A stretch of 64,000 bases of DNA from Ancylothrix sp. D3o (GTDB lineage Bacteria > Cyanobacteriota > Cyanobacteriia > Cyanobacteriales > Oscillatoriaceae), in the NCBI RefSeq assembly GCF_025370775.1, contig NZ_JAMXEX010000002.1:683650-747649 (forward strand), in the 5' to 3' direction. The translations under genes and the position numbers were made by a program. The first letter of the stretch is position 1. Every line of letters starts with the position of its first letter. A model generated the notes under the pieces. That model was given only the letters and a program-made list of their open reading frames with translations. It was not told the DNA's origin and did no database searches. Shown here piece after piece: positions 32,121 to 40,909 of the stretch.

Positions 32121-35100
32121 ATGATGACTCGCAATTCTCCTATGCCGACTTTGTTAGAAACTCTTGCCAGCTTTATGCCATTCCGTGTTTTAAGCTGCTT
32201 CGCGGCAGATCCTATCCCTCTCAAAAGTCCAAAAATATCTTCTTTGAATGCGGCGGTTTTATTTGCTGATATTTCTGGTTTTACGTCTCTGACAGAACGT
32301 CTTGCTCAAAAAGGTTCTGCCGGTGTTGAGGAACTCACCAAACATCTTAATGCTTACTTTGGCCAATTAATAGAGCTAATCACAGCACATGAGGGGGATA
32401 TTGTCAAGTTTGCCGGCGATGCTATGTTGGCTATTTGGCCGGCAGAAACTCTTTCTTTAGAACAAGCAACTTTTCGAGCGGCTCAATGTGCTTTGGCAAT
32501 TTTAAATGATTTGGGGGAATATAAAAGCGCCGATGCTCAATTACAATTACATATCGGTATTGGTGCTGGCGAACTGAAGGAATTTTACACCGGCGGTAGT
32601 GCTGATAAATGGGAGTATTTTGTGGCCGGTGAACCTATTGCTCAAGTTGCAAGTGCTGAAATAGCAGCAGGTACGGGTGAGGCTTGTATTTCTCTACCGG
32701 CTTGGAAATTAATTAAACATCAATTTAATGGCAGTTTGTTAGAAAGTAATGTTGTGCGTTTAGAAGGTTTTAATTATCAGGCATCGGTGGTGGATCGCAG
32801 TATTTTAGATTTGCCTAAATCACCTGAAATTTCCTTGAATAAAGCGATGGAAACTCGGCTGAAACGATATATCAATATGGGGGTTTTGCAACGGTTGGAG
32901 GCCGGTCAAACCCAGTGGTTAGGAGAATTGCGGCGCGTGTCGGTGATGTTTTTAAATTTGCCTGGTATTGATTATAATGCTCCCAATTCTTTGGATTTTA
33001 TTACAGAGATTTTGACGGTTATTCAAAATGTTTTAACGGTTTATGAAGGCACTTTAAATAAGTTTTTGGTAGATGATAAAGGCAGTACATTGGTGATAGG
33101 TTTGGGGTTGCCGCCTTTTTCTCACGGAGATGATGCGGTGCGCTGTGTGACAGCGGGAATGGCGATTTTAGAGAAGTTGAGAAAGTTAGGATTAAAACCG
33201 AAAATTGGCATCACCACCGGCATTTGTTATAGTGGTGTAATTGGTTGTGATAAACGGCGGGAATATACGATTATTGGGGCGGTGGTGAATTTGTCGGCGC
33301 GGTTGATGCAGGCGGCAAATGATGGGATTTTGTGTGATGAGAGGACTTTTGAAAGAGCTAAAGAAAAGATAAATTTTGAAACATTAACTCCGATTAAAGT
33401 TAAAGGTAGAGATGAGGCGGTAGCGGTGTTTGTTCCGACTAGCTTTGTGGTGCAAGATCGCCCTTGGTGGATGAGTTTAGAAACTCAAAAAAATATTGTG
33501 GGGCGGGAAAAAGAAAGGGCTTTGTTGGCTGAAAAATTACAGCAATTAAAAGCCGGTGCTTCTGGGGTGATGTTGATTTCTGGGGAGGCGGGAATTGGCA
33601 AGTCTTGTTTGATAGAAAATTTGCTTTTGCAAGCACAAGATTTAGGGTTGGGTACGCTTACTGGTGCGGGGGATGCGATTGATCAATCTAAGCCTTATCA
33701 TGCTTGGAATGGGGTGTTTAATCAATTGCTGGATTTAACTTTTTTGGCAACTCCAGAGGCGAAAAAACAGCAGGTTTTAGAGTTATTAGAAGATGAGGCG
33801 GAGTTGTTAGAAAAAGCGGCGCTTTTAAATGGAGTTTTGCAATTAGATTTGCCAGATACGGAAGTGACGGCTGGGTTGGTGGGGCAGCAACGGGCGGAGG
33901 CGACGCGGGATTTGTTGGTACAATTGTTGCAGGATTCAGTGAATCGTTCTCCTAAGTTGCTGGTTATAGAGGATGCTCATTGGTTGGATTCGTCAAGCTG
34001 GGCACTGGTTTTGGCGGTATCTAAGAACGTCAAGCGCTTGCTGCTGGTGATTGGAACGCGACCGATGGGTGAGCCGGTGCCGGTGGAATACGAGGAATTG
34101 CTGAGGGTGGAAGGTGTAGAACAGTTGCATTTAGAAGCAATGCACGCTACAGATACGCGAGAGATGTTGTGTCAGCGTTTGGGGGTGAAAAGTTTGCCGG
34201 ATGAGGTGGTGGAGTTAATTGAGAAAAAGGCGGAGGGAAATCCGTTTTTTAGTGAGGAATTGTTGTATGGTTTGCGCGAGGCGGGGGTGATTGAAATTCA
34301 TCATGGGGAATGTCGAATTGCTCCGGGGGTGGGGAATTTGGATGAGTTACGTTTTCCTGAGACGGTGCAGGGGGTAATTGCTGAGCGGATTGACCGGCTT
34401 TCTCCTAATGAGCAGCTTACTTTAAAAGTGGCGAGTGTGATAGGCCGGTCTTTTGGGTTTCGGATGTTGCGAGAAATTCATCCAATTGAGGATGATAAGT
34501 TACAATTGCCTACTTATTTAACGAAGTTAGAAAAATTTGATTTGACTCCGATGGAAACGCCGGAGCCAGAGTTGGCTTATACGTTTAAGCATATTATTAC
34601 GCAGGAAGTTGCTTATGGGATGATGTTGTATTCGCAGCGCCGGCAAGTGCATGAAACTTTGGCGTTGTGGTATGAAAGAAGCTATGAGGATTTGTCGGGT
34701 TTTTATTCGGTTTTGGCGCATCATTGGAGTCAGGCGAGGGTTGCAGAAAAGGCTATTTTTTATTTAGAAAAGGCGGGAGAGCAGGCGGTGCGGGCGCACG
34801 CTTTGCGGGAGGCGTTGCAGTTATTTACGGAGGCGTTGGATTGGTTGGAAACTTTGCCGGATACGCTGGAGAGAAAAGAGCAGGAATTGCGTTTGCAAAT
34901 TGCTTTGGGTAGCCCGTTAATGGCGATTAGAGGTTATGGTGCAGTCGAAGTTAAAGCAACCTACGATAGAGCCAGAGAACTTTGTCAACAAGTTGGACAA
35001 GAATCTCAACTATTTTCTATTTTAAATGCCTTGGCTGTGTCTTATTGTACTCAATCGGATTTTCCCGCTTCTCTGGAATTGTGTAAGCAACTTGAAGCTT

Positions 35101-36032
35101 TAGCTCAAAGTACGCAAGAGCAGCGATTGTTCCCATTATTTTCTAATTCATACACTTTTAATTTCTTCCATTTGGGGGAATTTAATCAAGCCCGATATTA
35201 CGCAGAGTTGGGAATAGCGACTTATCAGCCAGAAAACCATGAGTTTTATATGGCTAAATATGCACAAGATCCGGCAATAGGGTGTTTCTTGTTTGACTGT
35301 ATGGCTAACTGGTTTTTAGGGTATCCAGAGGTTGCTACTCAGCAGAGTAAAGAAATTATTACCCTAGCTCAAAAATTATCTCATCCGTTTAGTTTGGCTT
35401 ATGGTTTTAACTGTAAGGCTTGGCTGGCTTTATACAGTAAACAAGTATCAAAGGCTTTACAAGAAGCGGATGGATTAATGGCTGTGGCTGTTGAAAATGA
35501 GTTTCCTTTTTTTATCATGTTATCAAATTTGATTCGGGCTTGGGTTGCCATCCAACTTGACCAGCCAGAAGAAGCGATTAATCAAATTGAAGAAACTTTA
35601 AAATTGTGGAAGTCTGTAGGAGCGGTTTTAGCTCGGCACTGTCATTTAACATTCTTGGCAGAAGGTTATGCTAAAGCCGGAAAACCGGCAGCAGCATTAG
35701 AAATTTTAGCTGAGTGTGTTGATGAAATAGAACGGACGAAAGAGTGTTTTTTTGAAGCTGAAGTTTATCGTCTTAAGGGGCAATTTTTGTTAGATTTAAA
35801 CCAAGTAGAAGAGGCGGAACAAAGTTATTTAAAAAGTATTGAGGTGGCACGCCGGCAAGAGGCAAAGTCTTTAGAATTACGAGCTAGTATTTCTTTGTGT
35901 AGCTTGTGGCAGCAGCAAGGCAAAACAATCGAAGCTAAAGCATTGCTAAGTGAGATTTATGGTTGGTTTACGCAGGGGTTTGATATGCCAGATTTAATCG
36001 CGGCGCAACAATTGCTGAGGGAACTTTCTTAA
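32121..36032 (+). CDS. Soluble adenylyl cyclase-like protein (two cyclase domains, NTPase, TPR)
   Basis: The architecture matches mammalian soluble adenylyl cyclase. The first class III domain (about 35-180) has the metal-binding aspartates in LFADISGFT and VKFAGDAMLAIW, including the Lys (about 96) that reads adenine. The second domain (about 270-430) has lost the first aspartate (VMFLNLPGID). It carries EYTIIGAVVNLSARLMQAA with the Thr, Asn and Arg needed for adenine recognition and the transition state. The pair should form one active site and make cAMP from ATP. Then come a P-loop NTPase (SGEAGIGKS about 486-494, Walker B LLVIEDAHWLD about 612) and TPR-like helices to residue 1303. Family members of this type can be bicarbonate-responsive. 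It is followed 111 bases later by a carotenoid oxygenase. Confidence 0.92.
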   Translation: MMTRNSPMPTLLETLASFMPFRVLSCFAADPIPLKSPKISSLNAAVLFADISGFTSLTERLAQKGSAGVEELTKHLNAYFGQLIELITAHEGDIVKFAGDAMLAIWPAETLSLEQATFRAAQCALAILNDLGEYKSADAQLQLHIGIGAGELKEFYTGGSADKWEYFVAGEPIAQVASAEIAAGTGEACISLPAWKLIKHQFNGSLLESNVVRLEGFNYQASVVDRSILDLPKSPEISLNKAMETRLKRYINMGVLQRLEAGQTQWLGELRRVSVMFLNLPGIDYNAPNSLDFITEILTVIQNVLTVYEGTLNKFLVDDKGSTLVIGLGLPPFSHGDDAVRCVTAGMAILEKLRKLGLKPKIGITTGICYSGVIGCDKRREYTIIGAVVNLSARLMQAANDGILCDERTFERAKEKINFETLTPIKVKGRDEAVAVFVPTSFVVQDRPWWMSLETQKNIVGREKERALLAEKLQQLKAGASGVMLISGEAGIGKSCLIENLLLQAQDLGLGTLTGAGDAIDQSKPYHAWNGVFNQLLDLTFLATPEAKKQQVLELLEDEAELLEKAALLNGVLQLDLPDTEVTAGLVGQQRAEATRDLLVQLLQDSVNRSPKLLVIEDAHWLDSSSWALVLAVSKNVKRLLLVIGTRPMGEPVPVEYEELLRVEGVEQLHLEAMHATDTREMLCQRLGVKSLPDEVVELIEKKAEGNPFFSEELLYGLREAGVIEIHHGECRIAPGVGNLDELRFPETVQGVIAERIDRLSPNEQLTLKVASVIGRSFGFRMLREIHPIEDDKLQLPTYLTKLEKFDLTPMETPEPELAYTFKHIITQEVAYGMMLYSQRRQVHETLALWYERSYEDLSGFYSVLAHHWSQARVAEKAIFYLEKAGEQAVRAHALREALQLFTEALDWLETLPDTLERKEQELRLQIALGSPLMAIRGYGAVEVKATYDRARELCQQVGQESQLFSILNALAVSYCTQSDFPASLELCKQLEALAQSTQEQRLFPLFSNSYTFNFFHLGEFNQARYYAELGIATYQPENHEFYMAKYAQDPAIGCFLFDCMANWFLGYPEVATQQSKEIITLAQKLSHPFSLAYGFNCKAWLALYSKQVSKALQEADGLMAVAVENEFPFFIMLSNLIRAWVAIQLDQPEEAINQIEETLKLWKSVGAVLARHCHLTFLAEGYAKAGKPAAALEILAECVDEIERTKECFFEAEVYRLKGQFLLDLNQVEEAEQSYLKSIEVARRQEAKSLELRASISLCSLWQQQGKTIEAKALLSEIYGWFTQGFDMPDLIAAQQLLRELS

Positions 36033-36143
36033 AAAAATTGGAAGAAAAACCTGGATGTGATTTTTTCTCCTTTAAGATAAAAAAATCTACTCGCTCCCGC
36101 CTATCTGCTGTATTTATTAGCAAATTAAACAATAAAGGGTGTT

Positions 36144-38369
36144 ATGAATCAAAAAGGGGAAGTGGTTACTGGGGTGTTTCCTCGCTCAGTTTTATCAACA
36201 AATCGAGCGGAATTTGGAGCCACAAATGAGACGCAAGAAGCGAAAAAACAGGCGCTAAAATTGCTTGTGAAAGATGATAAAAAAATTCCAGAAGATTTGC
36301 AGGGTCATGTCTTTATTATTGGGCCGGTGGGCTCGGTAAATTCTCCTAATAAGCCTGGTACAGAAATTGTTTTTCCTGCCAGTGATGGCTCAACTGCTCT
36401 TTATAATGGCGATGGAATGGTTTATCGCTTAGATTTTAATGATATTCCTGCGGGAGTGAAGTTTTCTTCGGCGTTGATGAAAACTCCCTGTTATTATGCT
36501 GATATTGCCACGTTTCGCCAAAAAAAAATAAAGTTTTATAATTTAGGAATTTTACGTTTTTCTGAAAAATTGGGAGCAAGAAATCAGCTTAATACTGCTT
36601 TTTTACCAATGAAGTTTTCTGAGGAAGAAGGTTATCGTTTGTTGGCAACGTGGGATATTGGCCGGCCTTACGAAATTGACACCGAAACTCTGGAACTTAT
36701 AACGCCGGTGGGGAATAGTTCGGAGTGGCGTCCGATGAATCCTTTAATGGCAGATTTGCCTTTTCAACCACCTTTTCCTTTCCCTTTAATTCAAGGTTCA
36801 GCGCATCCTTGTTTTGATTTTAATACAAAAGAAATGTTTACGGTTAATACTGGCCGGTCTTTAACCACATTTCTTTCACAATTACGACCAGTAATTTATT
36901 GGGTTTTGGATGTTCTAAGTTTAATCAGACCTCACCCTCCTGAAGATATCATTATCCAGCAACCAAGAGAAGCACAAGAAGAAAAACAAGCACCTTCCCA
37001 AAACATTTTTGAGAAAATTATCGATTTTTTTAAAAGCTTAATTTTAGCAATTTACAATTTGTTGCAAGCCTTCAACCCGTTTAGTAATTTTACCTACTTG
37101 GTGCGCTGGGATGGTAAAGGAAATATTCAAAAATGGAAACTCGTACAAGCAAATGGCTGTCCGGTAAAAATTGAGCAAAGTCTACACCAATTTGCCATAA
37201 CGGAAGATTATATTATCCTGATAGATACGGCATTTAAAATGCTGATAGAAGAGATATTGCCGGCGGCACCAGGTAAAAAATATAAAAGTGTTGAGAAATG
37301 GTTAAGGAATTTAATAGACAGGCAACAATTAGCCGACAATCGGGTTTATATTGTTCGTCGAGAGGCGCTAAAACCAGACAAGAAAAAAGTCCGGGTACAA
37401 AAAGCCAGCATTCCTCGTGGTACAAATCATTTTATAGCTGAATACAAAAATCCCAACCAACAAATTACTCTGCACATGGCAAATATGGGGACTTGGGATG
37501 CGGCGGAGTGGATTCGAGATATTGATGAATCAGTGTTTAAATCAGGGGAAATTGACGATTTAGAAAAACTTTATGGGGTGATTATGGGCCCAACAGATAT
37601 AAGCCGGCTGGGATGCCATATTCTGAATGGAGAAACCGGCAAATTAATCCGCTCAGATTTGACGGATCTCTACGAGAATTATAACTCAAATAAATCTGAG
37701 GAAAATAAAGAAGAAAAACCTTATTCTCAGTACACTTGGGGGCCGGCATTATTTACTTGTGTGGATACGCCGCCGCCGCAAGAATTGCAAGATATTTACT
37801 GGAGTTGTTTGGGATGTTGGCCGGAGTTACTAACAAAACACGGGTTAAAACTGTACAAAGACTTTAAGTATCGAGACGTGCCAGAACATGAAGTTATTAA
37901 CCTAACAAAAGAGGGAATCCAATCAAACTTATTGCGCTTGCATATTAAGCCTTTAACGATTGTTAGCGGGTCGGAAAATCGTTTAGAAATTCAAGATATC
38001 TATCAGTTTCCGAGTAATTCGTTTGGGACTTCACCGCAATTTGTGCCTCGCGCCGGTGGGAGTGGAAACTCAACGGATGGGTATATTGTTTGTGTGGTGC
38101 ATCATGGCACAGATGAGGAAACAGATAATGGTAATGAAATTTGGATTTTTGATGCGGCAAATCTTAAACAAGGGCCGGTTTGTCAGCTATGGCATCCAGA
38201 ACTTAAACTCGGTTTTACTGTACATACAGCTTGGTTGCCAAAAATTAGTAAACGCACAGCAACTTACAATATTCCTGTTGAGGACGATTATAAAGATTTA
38301 GTTGCAAAGCAGCCGCCTGAAATTCAAGAATTATTTGAGAAAGAAATTTACCCGCATTTTCAATCTTAA
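36144..38369 (+). CDS. Carotenoid oxygenase (RPE65/CCD family), oversized
   Basis: A non-heme iron dioxygenase that would cleave carotenoid or stilbene double bonds. Family features: DLQGHVFIIGPVG near the start, YNGDGMVYRLDF, the His-containing motifs IQGSAHPCFDF, SLHQFAITEDYIILID, ITLHMANMGTWD and LGFTVHTAWLP (four iron-ligand candidates), and VPRAGGSGNSTDGYIVCVVH. At 741 residues it is about 250 longer than the usual 480-500. The extra sequence includes an insertion rich in E/Q/K with a hydrophobic helix (IIDFFKSLILAIYNLLQAF) between the first and second His motifs, possibly a membrane-binding element. A few bases of AAAGGG precede the start. It probably follows the cyclase in the same transcript. 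Confidence 0.9.
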   Translation: MNQKGEVVTGVFPRSVLSTNRAEFGATNETQEAKKQALKLLVKDDKKIPEDLQGHVFIIGPVGSVNSPNKPGTEIVFPASDGSTALYNGDGMVYRLDFNDIPAGVKFSSALMKTPCYYADIATFRQKKIKFYNLGILRFSEKLGARNQLNTAFLPMKFSEEEGYRLLATWDIGRPYEIDTETLELITPVGNSSEWRPMNPLMADLPFQPPFPFPLIQGSAHPCFDFNTKEMFTVNTGRSLTTFLSQLRPVIYWVLDVLSLIRPHPPEDIIIQQPREAQEEKQAPSQNIFEKIIDFFKSLILAIYNLLQAFNPFSNFTYLVRWDGKGNIQKWKLVQANGCPVKIEQSLHQFAITEDYIILIDTAFKMLIEEILPAAPGKKYKSVEKWLRNLIDRQQLADNRVYIVRREALKPDKKKVRVQKASIPRGTNHFIAEYKNPNQQITLHMANMGTWDAAEWIRDIDESVFKSGEIDDLEKLYGVIMGPTDISRLGCHILNGETGKLIRSDLTDLYENYNSNKSEENKEEKPYSQYTWGPALFTCVDTPPPQELQDIYWSCLGCWPELLTKHGLKLYKDFKYRDVPEHEVINLTKEGIQSNLLRLHIKPLTIVSGSENRLEIQDIYQFPSNSFGTSPQFVPRAGGSGNSTDGYIVCVVHHGTDEETDNGNEIWIFDAANLKQGPVCQLWHPELKLGFTVHTAWLPKISKRTATYNIPVEDDYKDLVAKQPPEIQELFEKEIYPHFQS

Positions 38370-38379
38370 GCTGAACTCT

Positions 38380-38405
38380 GCCCACCATTATAACCGGGTG
38401 GGCAC
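38380..38405. repeat. Hairpin after the carotenoid oxygenase gene
   Basis: TGCCCACC (38380-38387) and GGTGGGCA (38398-38405) flank a 10-base loop. There is no T-run on the plus strand, so its use as a terminator is uncertain. Confidence 0.5.
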
Positions 38406-38477
38406 TCAACAGGGCTTGAAAATACACCGGCACTTAACTATCGTGGGAAAATACAGTAAACTGATACACAACCTGCG

Positions 38478-39926
38478 ATGACAGCCGAAAACTTATCAAA
38501 CTTCGACCAAACCCAACCACCACAACCGGTAATATTGCCGCAAATAAAGCTTCTGACGATGTTTCGTCTGGGTTTATTTCAAATGGGGTTAGGCATTTTA
38601 GCCGTCTTAACCTTGGGAGTGCTCAACCGCGTAATGATTGCCGAGTTAGCCATTCCCGCCACCATCACCGCCGCCACCATTACCGTATCGCAATTTGTGG
38701 CACCCTTGCGAGTTTTATTTGGGCAAATGTCCGATAGCAAACCGCTGTTTGGAACCCACCGCACCGGCTATGTTTTGATTGGGGCCGGTTTATTTGCAAT
38801 TGCCTTATTTTTTGCTACTCAAATTATATGGCAATTAGGCAATGTTGTCAACGCTGCCGGTGGTTGGGTTTGGAACACTCAAACTTTTGGTTTAACGGCA
38901 GCTTTAGCCGGTATTTTCGCCCTTTATGGCACAGCAAGCTGCATAAGTTCCACCCCATTTTTTGCCTTATTAGTCGATGTTTCCGAAGAAGAAAATCGCG
39001 GCCAATTAATAGGCATTGTCTGGTCAATGATGACCGTAGGAATTGCGGCTGGAGGAATTACCAGTAAAGTCTTGTTAAAACGCTTAGAAGACAACAATGC
39101 CTCCTTAGAAATTATCCAATCAGCCATTAGCAACTTATTTCTGATTGTGCCGGCAATTGTTTTTATTTTAGCAGTAATTGCCACCTGGGGAGTCGAAAAA
39201 AAATACTCGCGTTATTCCACTCGCGTCAGCACAAGCAACCGCGAAGACAAAATCACATTAGGCATGGCAATTAAAATCCTCACTGCCAGCAAACAAACCG
39301 CCTTATTTTTCACCTTCATGCTGATAATGAGCATAAGTTTATTCATGCAGGAAGCAGTTTTAGAACCCTATGGCGGGCAAATTTTTGGAATGTCAATTCC
39401 CGAAACTTCGCTGTTAAATTCGTTTTGGGGAATTGGGATGTTAATGAGTTTAAGTGCCACCGGCTTTTACCTTGTTCCCCGCTTAGGAAAACGCAAAACC
39501 ACGCAGTTAGGATGTTTGGCAACTTCAGTAAGTTTTCTGTTAATTATCTTGTCAGGATTTAGCGCCAATCAAGGATTATTAAAAGCCGCGATGGTATTAT
39601 TTGGATTATCTGCGGGAGTTGCCACAACCGGCGCGTTGAGTTTAATGCTAGATTTAACTGCTGCTGAAACTGCCGGTACTTTTGTCGGGGCGTGGGGTTT
39701 AGCGCAGGCAATGGCGCGGGGAAGTGCTACAATTTTGGGGGGAATTGTTTTAGATATTGGTAAGAGTTTGTTTGGGGTGCCACTCCTTGCTTATGGCAGT
39801 GTTTTTGCAATTCAAGCAGTGGGAATGTTACTGGCAATTTGGTTTTTAAATTATGTCAATGTGCAGGAGTTTAAAGACAATGCTAATGCGGCTATTAAGG
39901 CAGTGATGGAGGGGCAATTGGATTAG
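38478..39926 (+). CDS. PucC/BCD-family (bacterio)chlorophyll transporter homologue
   Basis: A 482-residue major-facilitator-type membrane protein with 12 hydrophobic segments. PucC-family features: LTMFRLGLFQMGLGILAVLT, LNRVMIAELAIPA, GQMSDSKPLFGTHRTGYVLIG, FFALLVDVSEEENRGQLIG and LSLMLDLTAAETAGTFVGAW. In purple bacteria PucC assists light-harvesting complex assembly, and cyanobacterial relatives are linked to pigment delivery or tetrapyrrole trafficking. Its placement after a carotenoid oxygenase fits pigment metabolism, but that is inference. Its TAG stop codon is the first three bases of an inverted repeat (39924-39935). Confidence 0.93.
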   Translation: MTAENLSNFDQTQPPQPVILPQIKLLTMFRLGLFQMGLGILAVLTLGVLNRVMIAELAIPATITAATITVSQFVAPLRVLFGQMSDSKPLFGTHRTGYVLIGAGLFAIALFFATQIIWQLGNVVNAAGGWVWNTQTFGLTAALAGIFALYGTASCISSTPFFALLVDVSEEENRGQLIGIVWSMMTVGIAAGGITSKVLLKRLEDNNASLEIIQSAISNLFLIVPAIVFILAVIATWGVEKKYSRYSTRVSTSNREDKITLGMAIKILTASKQTALFFTFMLIMSISLFMQEAVLEPYGGQIFGMSIPETSLLNSFWGIGMLMSLSATGFYLVPRLGKRKTTQLGCLATSVSFLLIILSGFSANQGLLKAAMVLFGLSAGVATTGALSLMLDLTAAETAGTFVGAWGLAQAMARGSATILGGIVLDIGKSLFGVPLLAYGSVFAIQAVGMLLAIWFLNYVNVQEFKDNANAAIKAVMEGQLD

Positions 39927-40021
39927 CCACCGGTTAAAACCAGCATCGCCACCGATATCGCCACCAATATCGCCACCGATTAAAACCGGTGGCTACACGA
40001 AGAAAACCCCCGGAGGGGGTT
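39924..40021. repeat. Modular extragenic repeat with two hairpins and a 12-bp tandem array
   Basis: Perfect 12-base arms TAGCCACCGGTT (39924-39935) and AACCGGTGGCTA (39984-39995) enclose three tandem 12-mers ATCGCCACC(G/A)AT (39945-39980). Then comes CACGAAG and a second hairpin AACCCCC-GGA-GGGGGTT (40005-40021). The order stem, CTACACGAA, then an AACCCC/GGGGTT hairpin is repeated at 63135-63180. Confidence 0.8.
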
Positions 40022-40054
40022 AAAAAGTTAAAAGTTATAATTGAGTTGAGGAAG

Positions 40055-40837
40055 ATGGATTTTTTTACAGAAATCTTGGAATTTTGCGATACAATTGCCG
40101 AAAAAATTGGCAAGCAATTGTTAGAAGATTTTGGCAAAGTGCAAGCAGACGAAAAAGCAGATGGCAGTTTAGTTACTCGTTCCGATAAATGGGCAGATAT
40201 TGAAATTACCCAAGCAATAAAAGCCGCCTTTCCTACACACGGAATCTTAAGCGAAGAGGGAGATCATGTTTTCCCAGAAAACGAATATTGCTGGATTATT
40301 GACCCTTTAGACGGAACTACAAATTTTGCGCGGGGGATTCCTATTTGGGCAATTTCAATGGCTTTATTTCATCACGGAAGGCCGGTTTTTGGCTACGTTT
40401 CTTTACCTCCTCTGGGGCAAACATTCCATGCTTTTTCTGACCAAGCTTTTTTAAACAAACGCCCCATTCATACTAGCCAACGTCCCCCCGGCAAAAATGA
40501 ATTTTTCAGCTTTTGTTCGCGCAGCATTGCCTCAATTGAGCATCCCTTTTCGTGTAAAATAAGAATGTTAGGAGTTGCCAGCTATAACTTTTTAAACGTG
40601 GCTGCCGGCTGGACATTAGGAGGAGTCGAAGCCACCCCGAAAATCTGGGATATAGCAGCAGTTTGGACAATTGTAAAAGCAGCCGGTGGTTGTTGGGTTT
40701 CCTTGGAATCAGAAACACTTTTTCCCTTAGAACCTGGCAAAGATTATAGCCAAAAAAACTACCCAACAATGGTAATCAGTAAAGAAGAATGGGGGCCGGT
40801 TTTTAAACCCCTAATTGCCGTAAAAAAATTCGGATAG
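40055..40837 (+). CDS. Inositol monophosphatase family protein
   Basis: Start placed at 40055 (MDFFTEILEFCDTIAEKIG), which has GAGGAAG just upstream. The open frame extends to 39989, but its first 22 codons lie in the upstream repeat element. The protein is a 260-residue magnesium-dependent phosphatase with motif A, WIIDPLDGTTNFARGIPIWA (metal-binding Asp residues), an upstream LSEEGD glutamate and the C-terminal KIWDIAAVWTIVKAAGG. Family members hydrolyse inositol phosphate, histidinol phosphate or 3'-phosphoadenosine phosphates. Which applies here is unclear. It lies 128 bases after the PucC homologue. Confidence 0.93.
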   Translation: MDFFTEILEFCDTIAEKIGKQLLEDFGKVQADEKADGSLVTRSDKWADIEITQAIKAAFPTHGILSEEGDHVFPENEYCWIIDPLDGTTNFARGIPIWAISMALFHHGRPVFGYVSLPPLGQTFHAFSDQAFLNKRPIHTSQRPPGKNEFFSFCSRSIASIEHPFSCKIRMLGVASYNFLNVAAGWTLGGVEATPKIWDIAAVWTIVKAAGGCWVSLESETLFPLEPGKDYSQKNYPTMVISKEEWGPVFKPLIAVKKFG

Positions 40838-40864
40838 TACCCCCTTTGCCTATCATTAAATATC

Positions 40865-40908
40865 AGCGTTCATATCTGCGTTCATCTGCGTTCATCTGCG
40901 GTTAAATA
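40865..40908 (+). repeat. Degenerate tandem repeat ATCTGCGTTC
   Basis: The word ATCTGCGTTC recurs about three times, ending ATCTGCGGTTAA. Same family as 24161 and 55990. It lies between convergent genes. Confidence 0.75.
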
Positions 40909-40909
40909 A

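Noticed and set aside
39989..40054. Longer start for the inositol-phosphatase gene
   Set aside because: The extra 22 codons lie in a dispersed repeat element, and the ATG at 40055 has a good ribosome-binding site.
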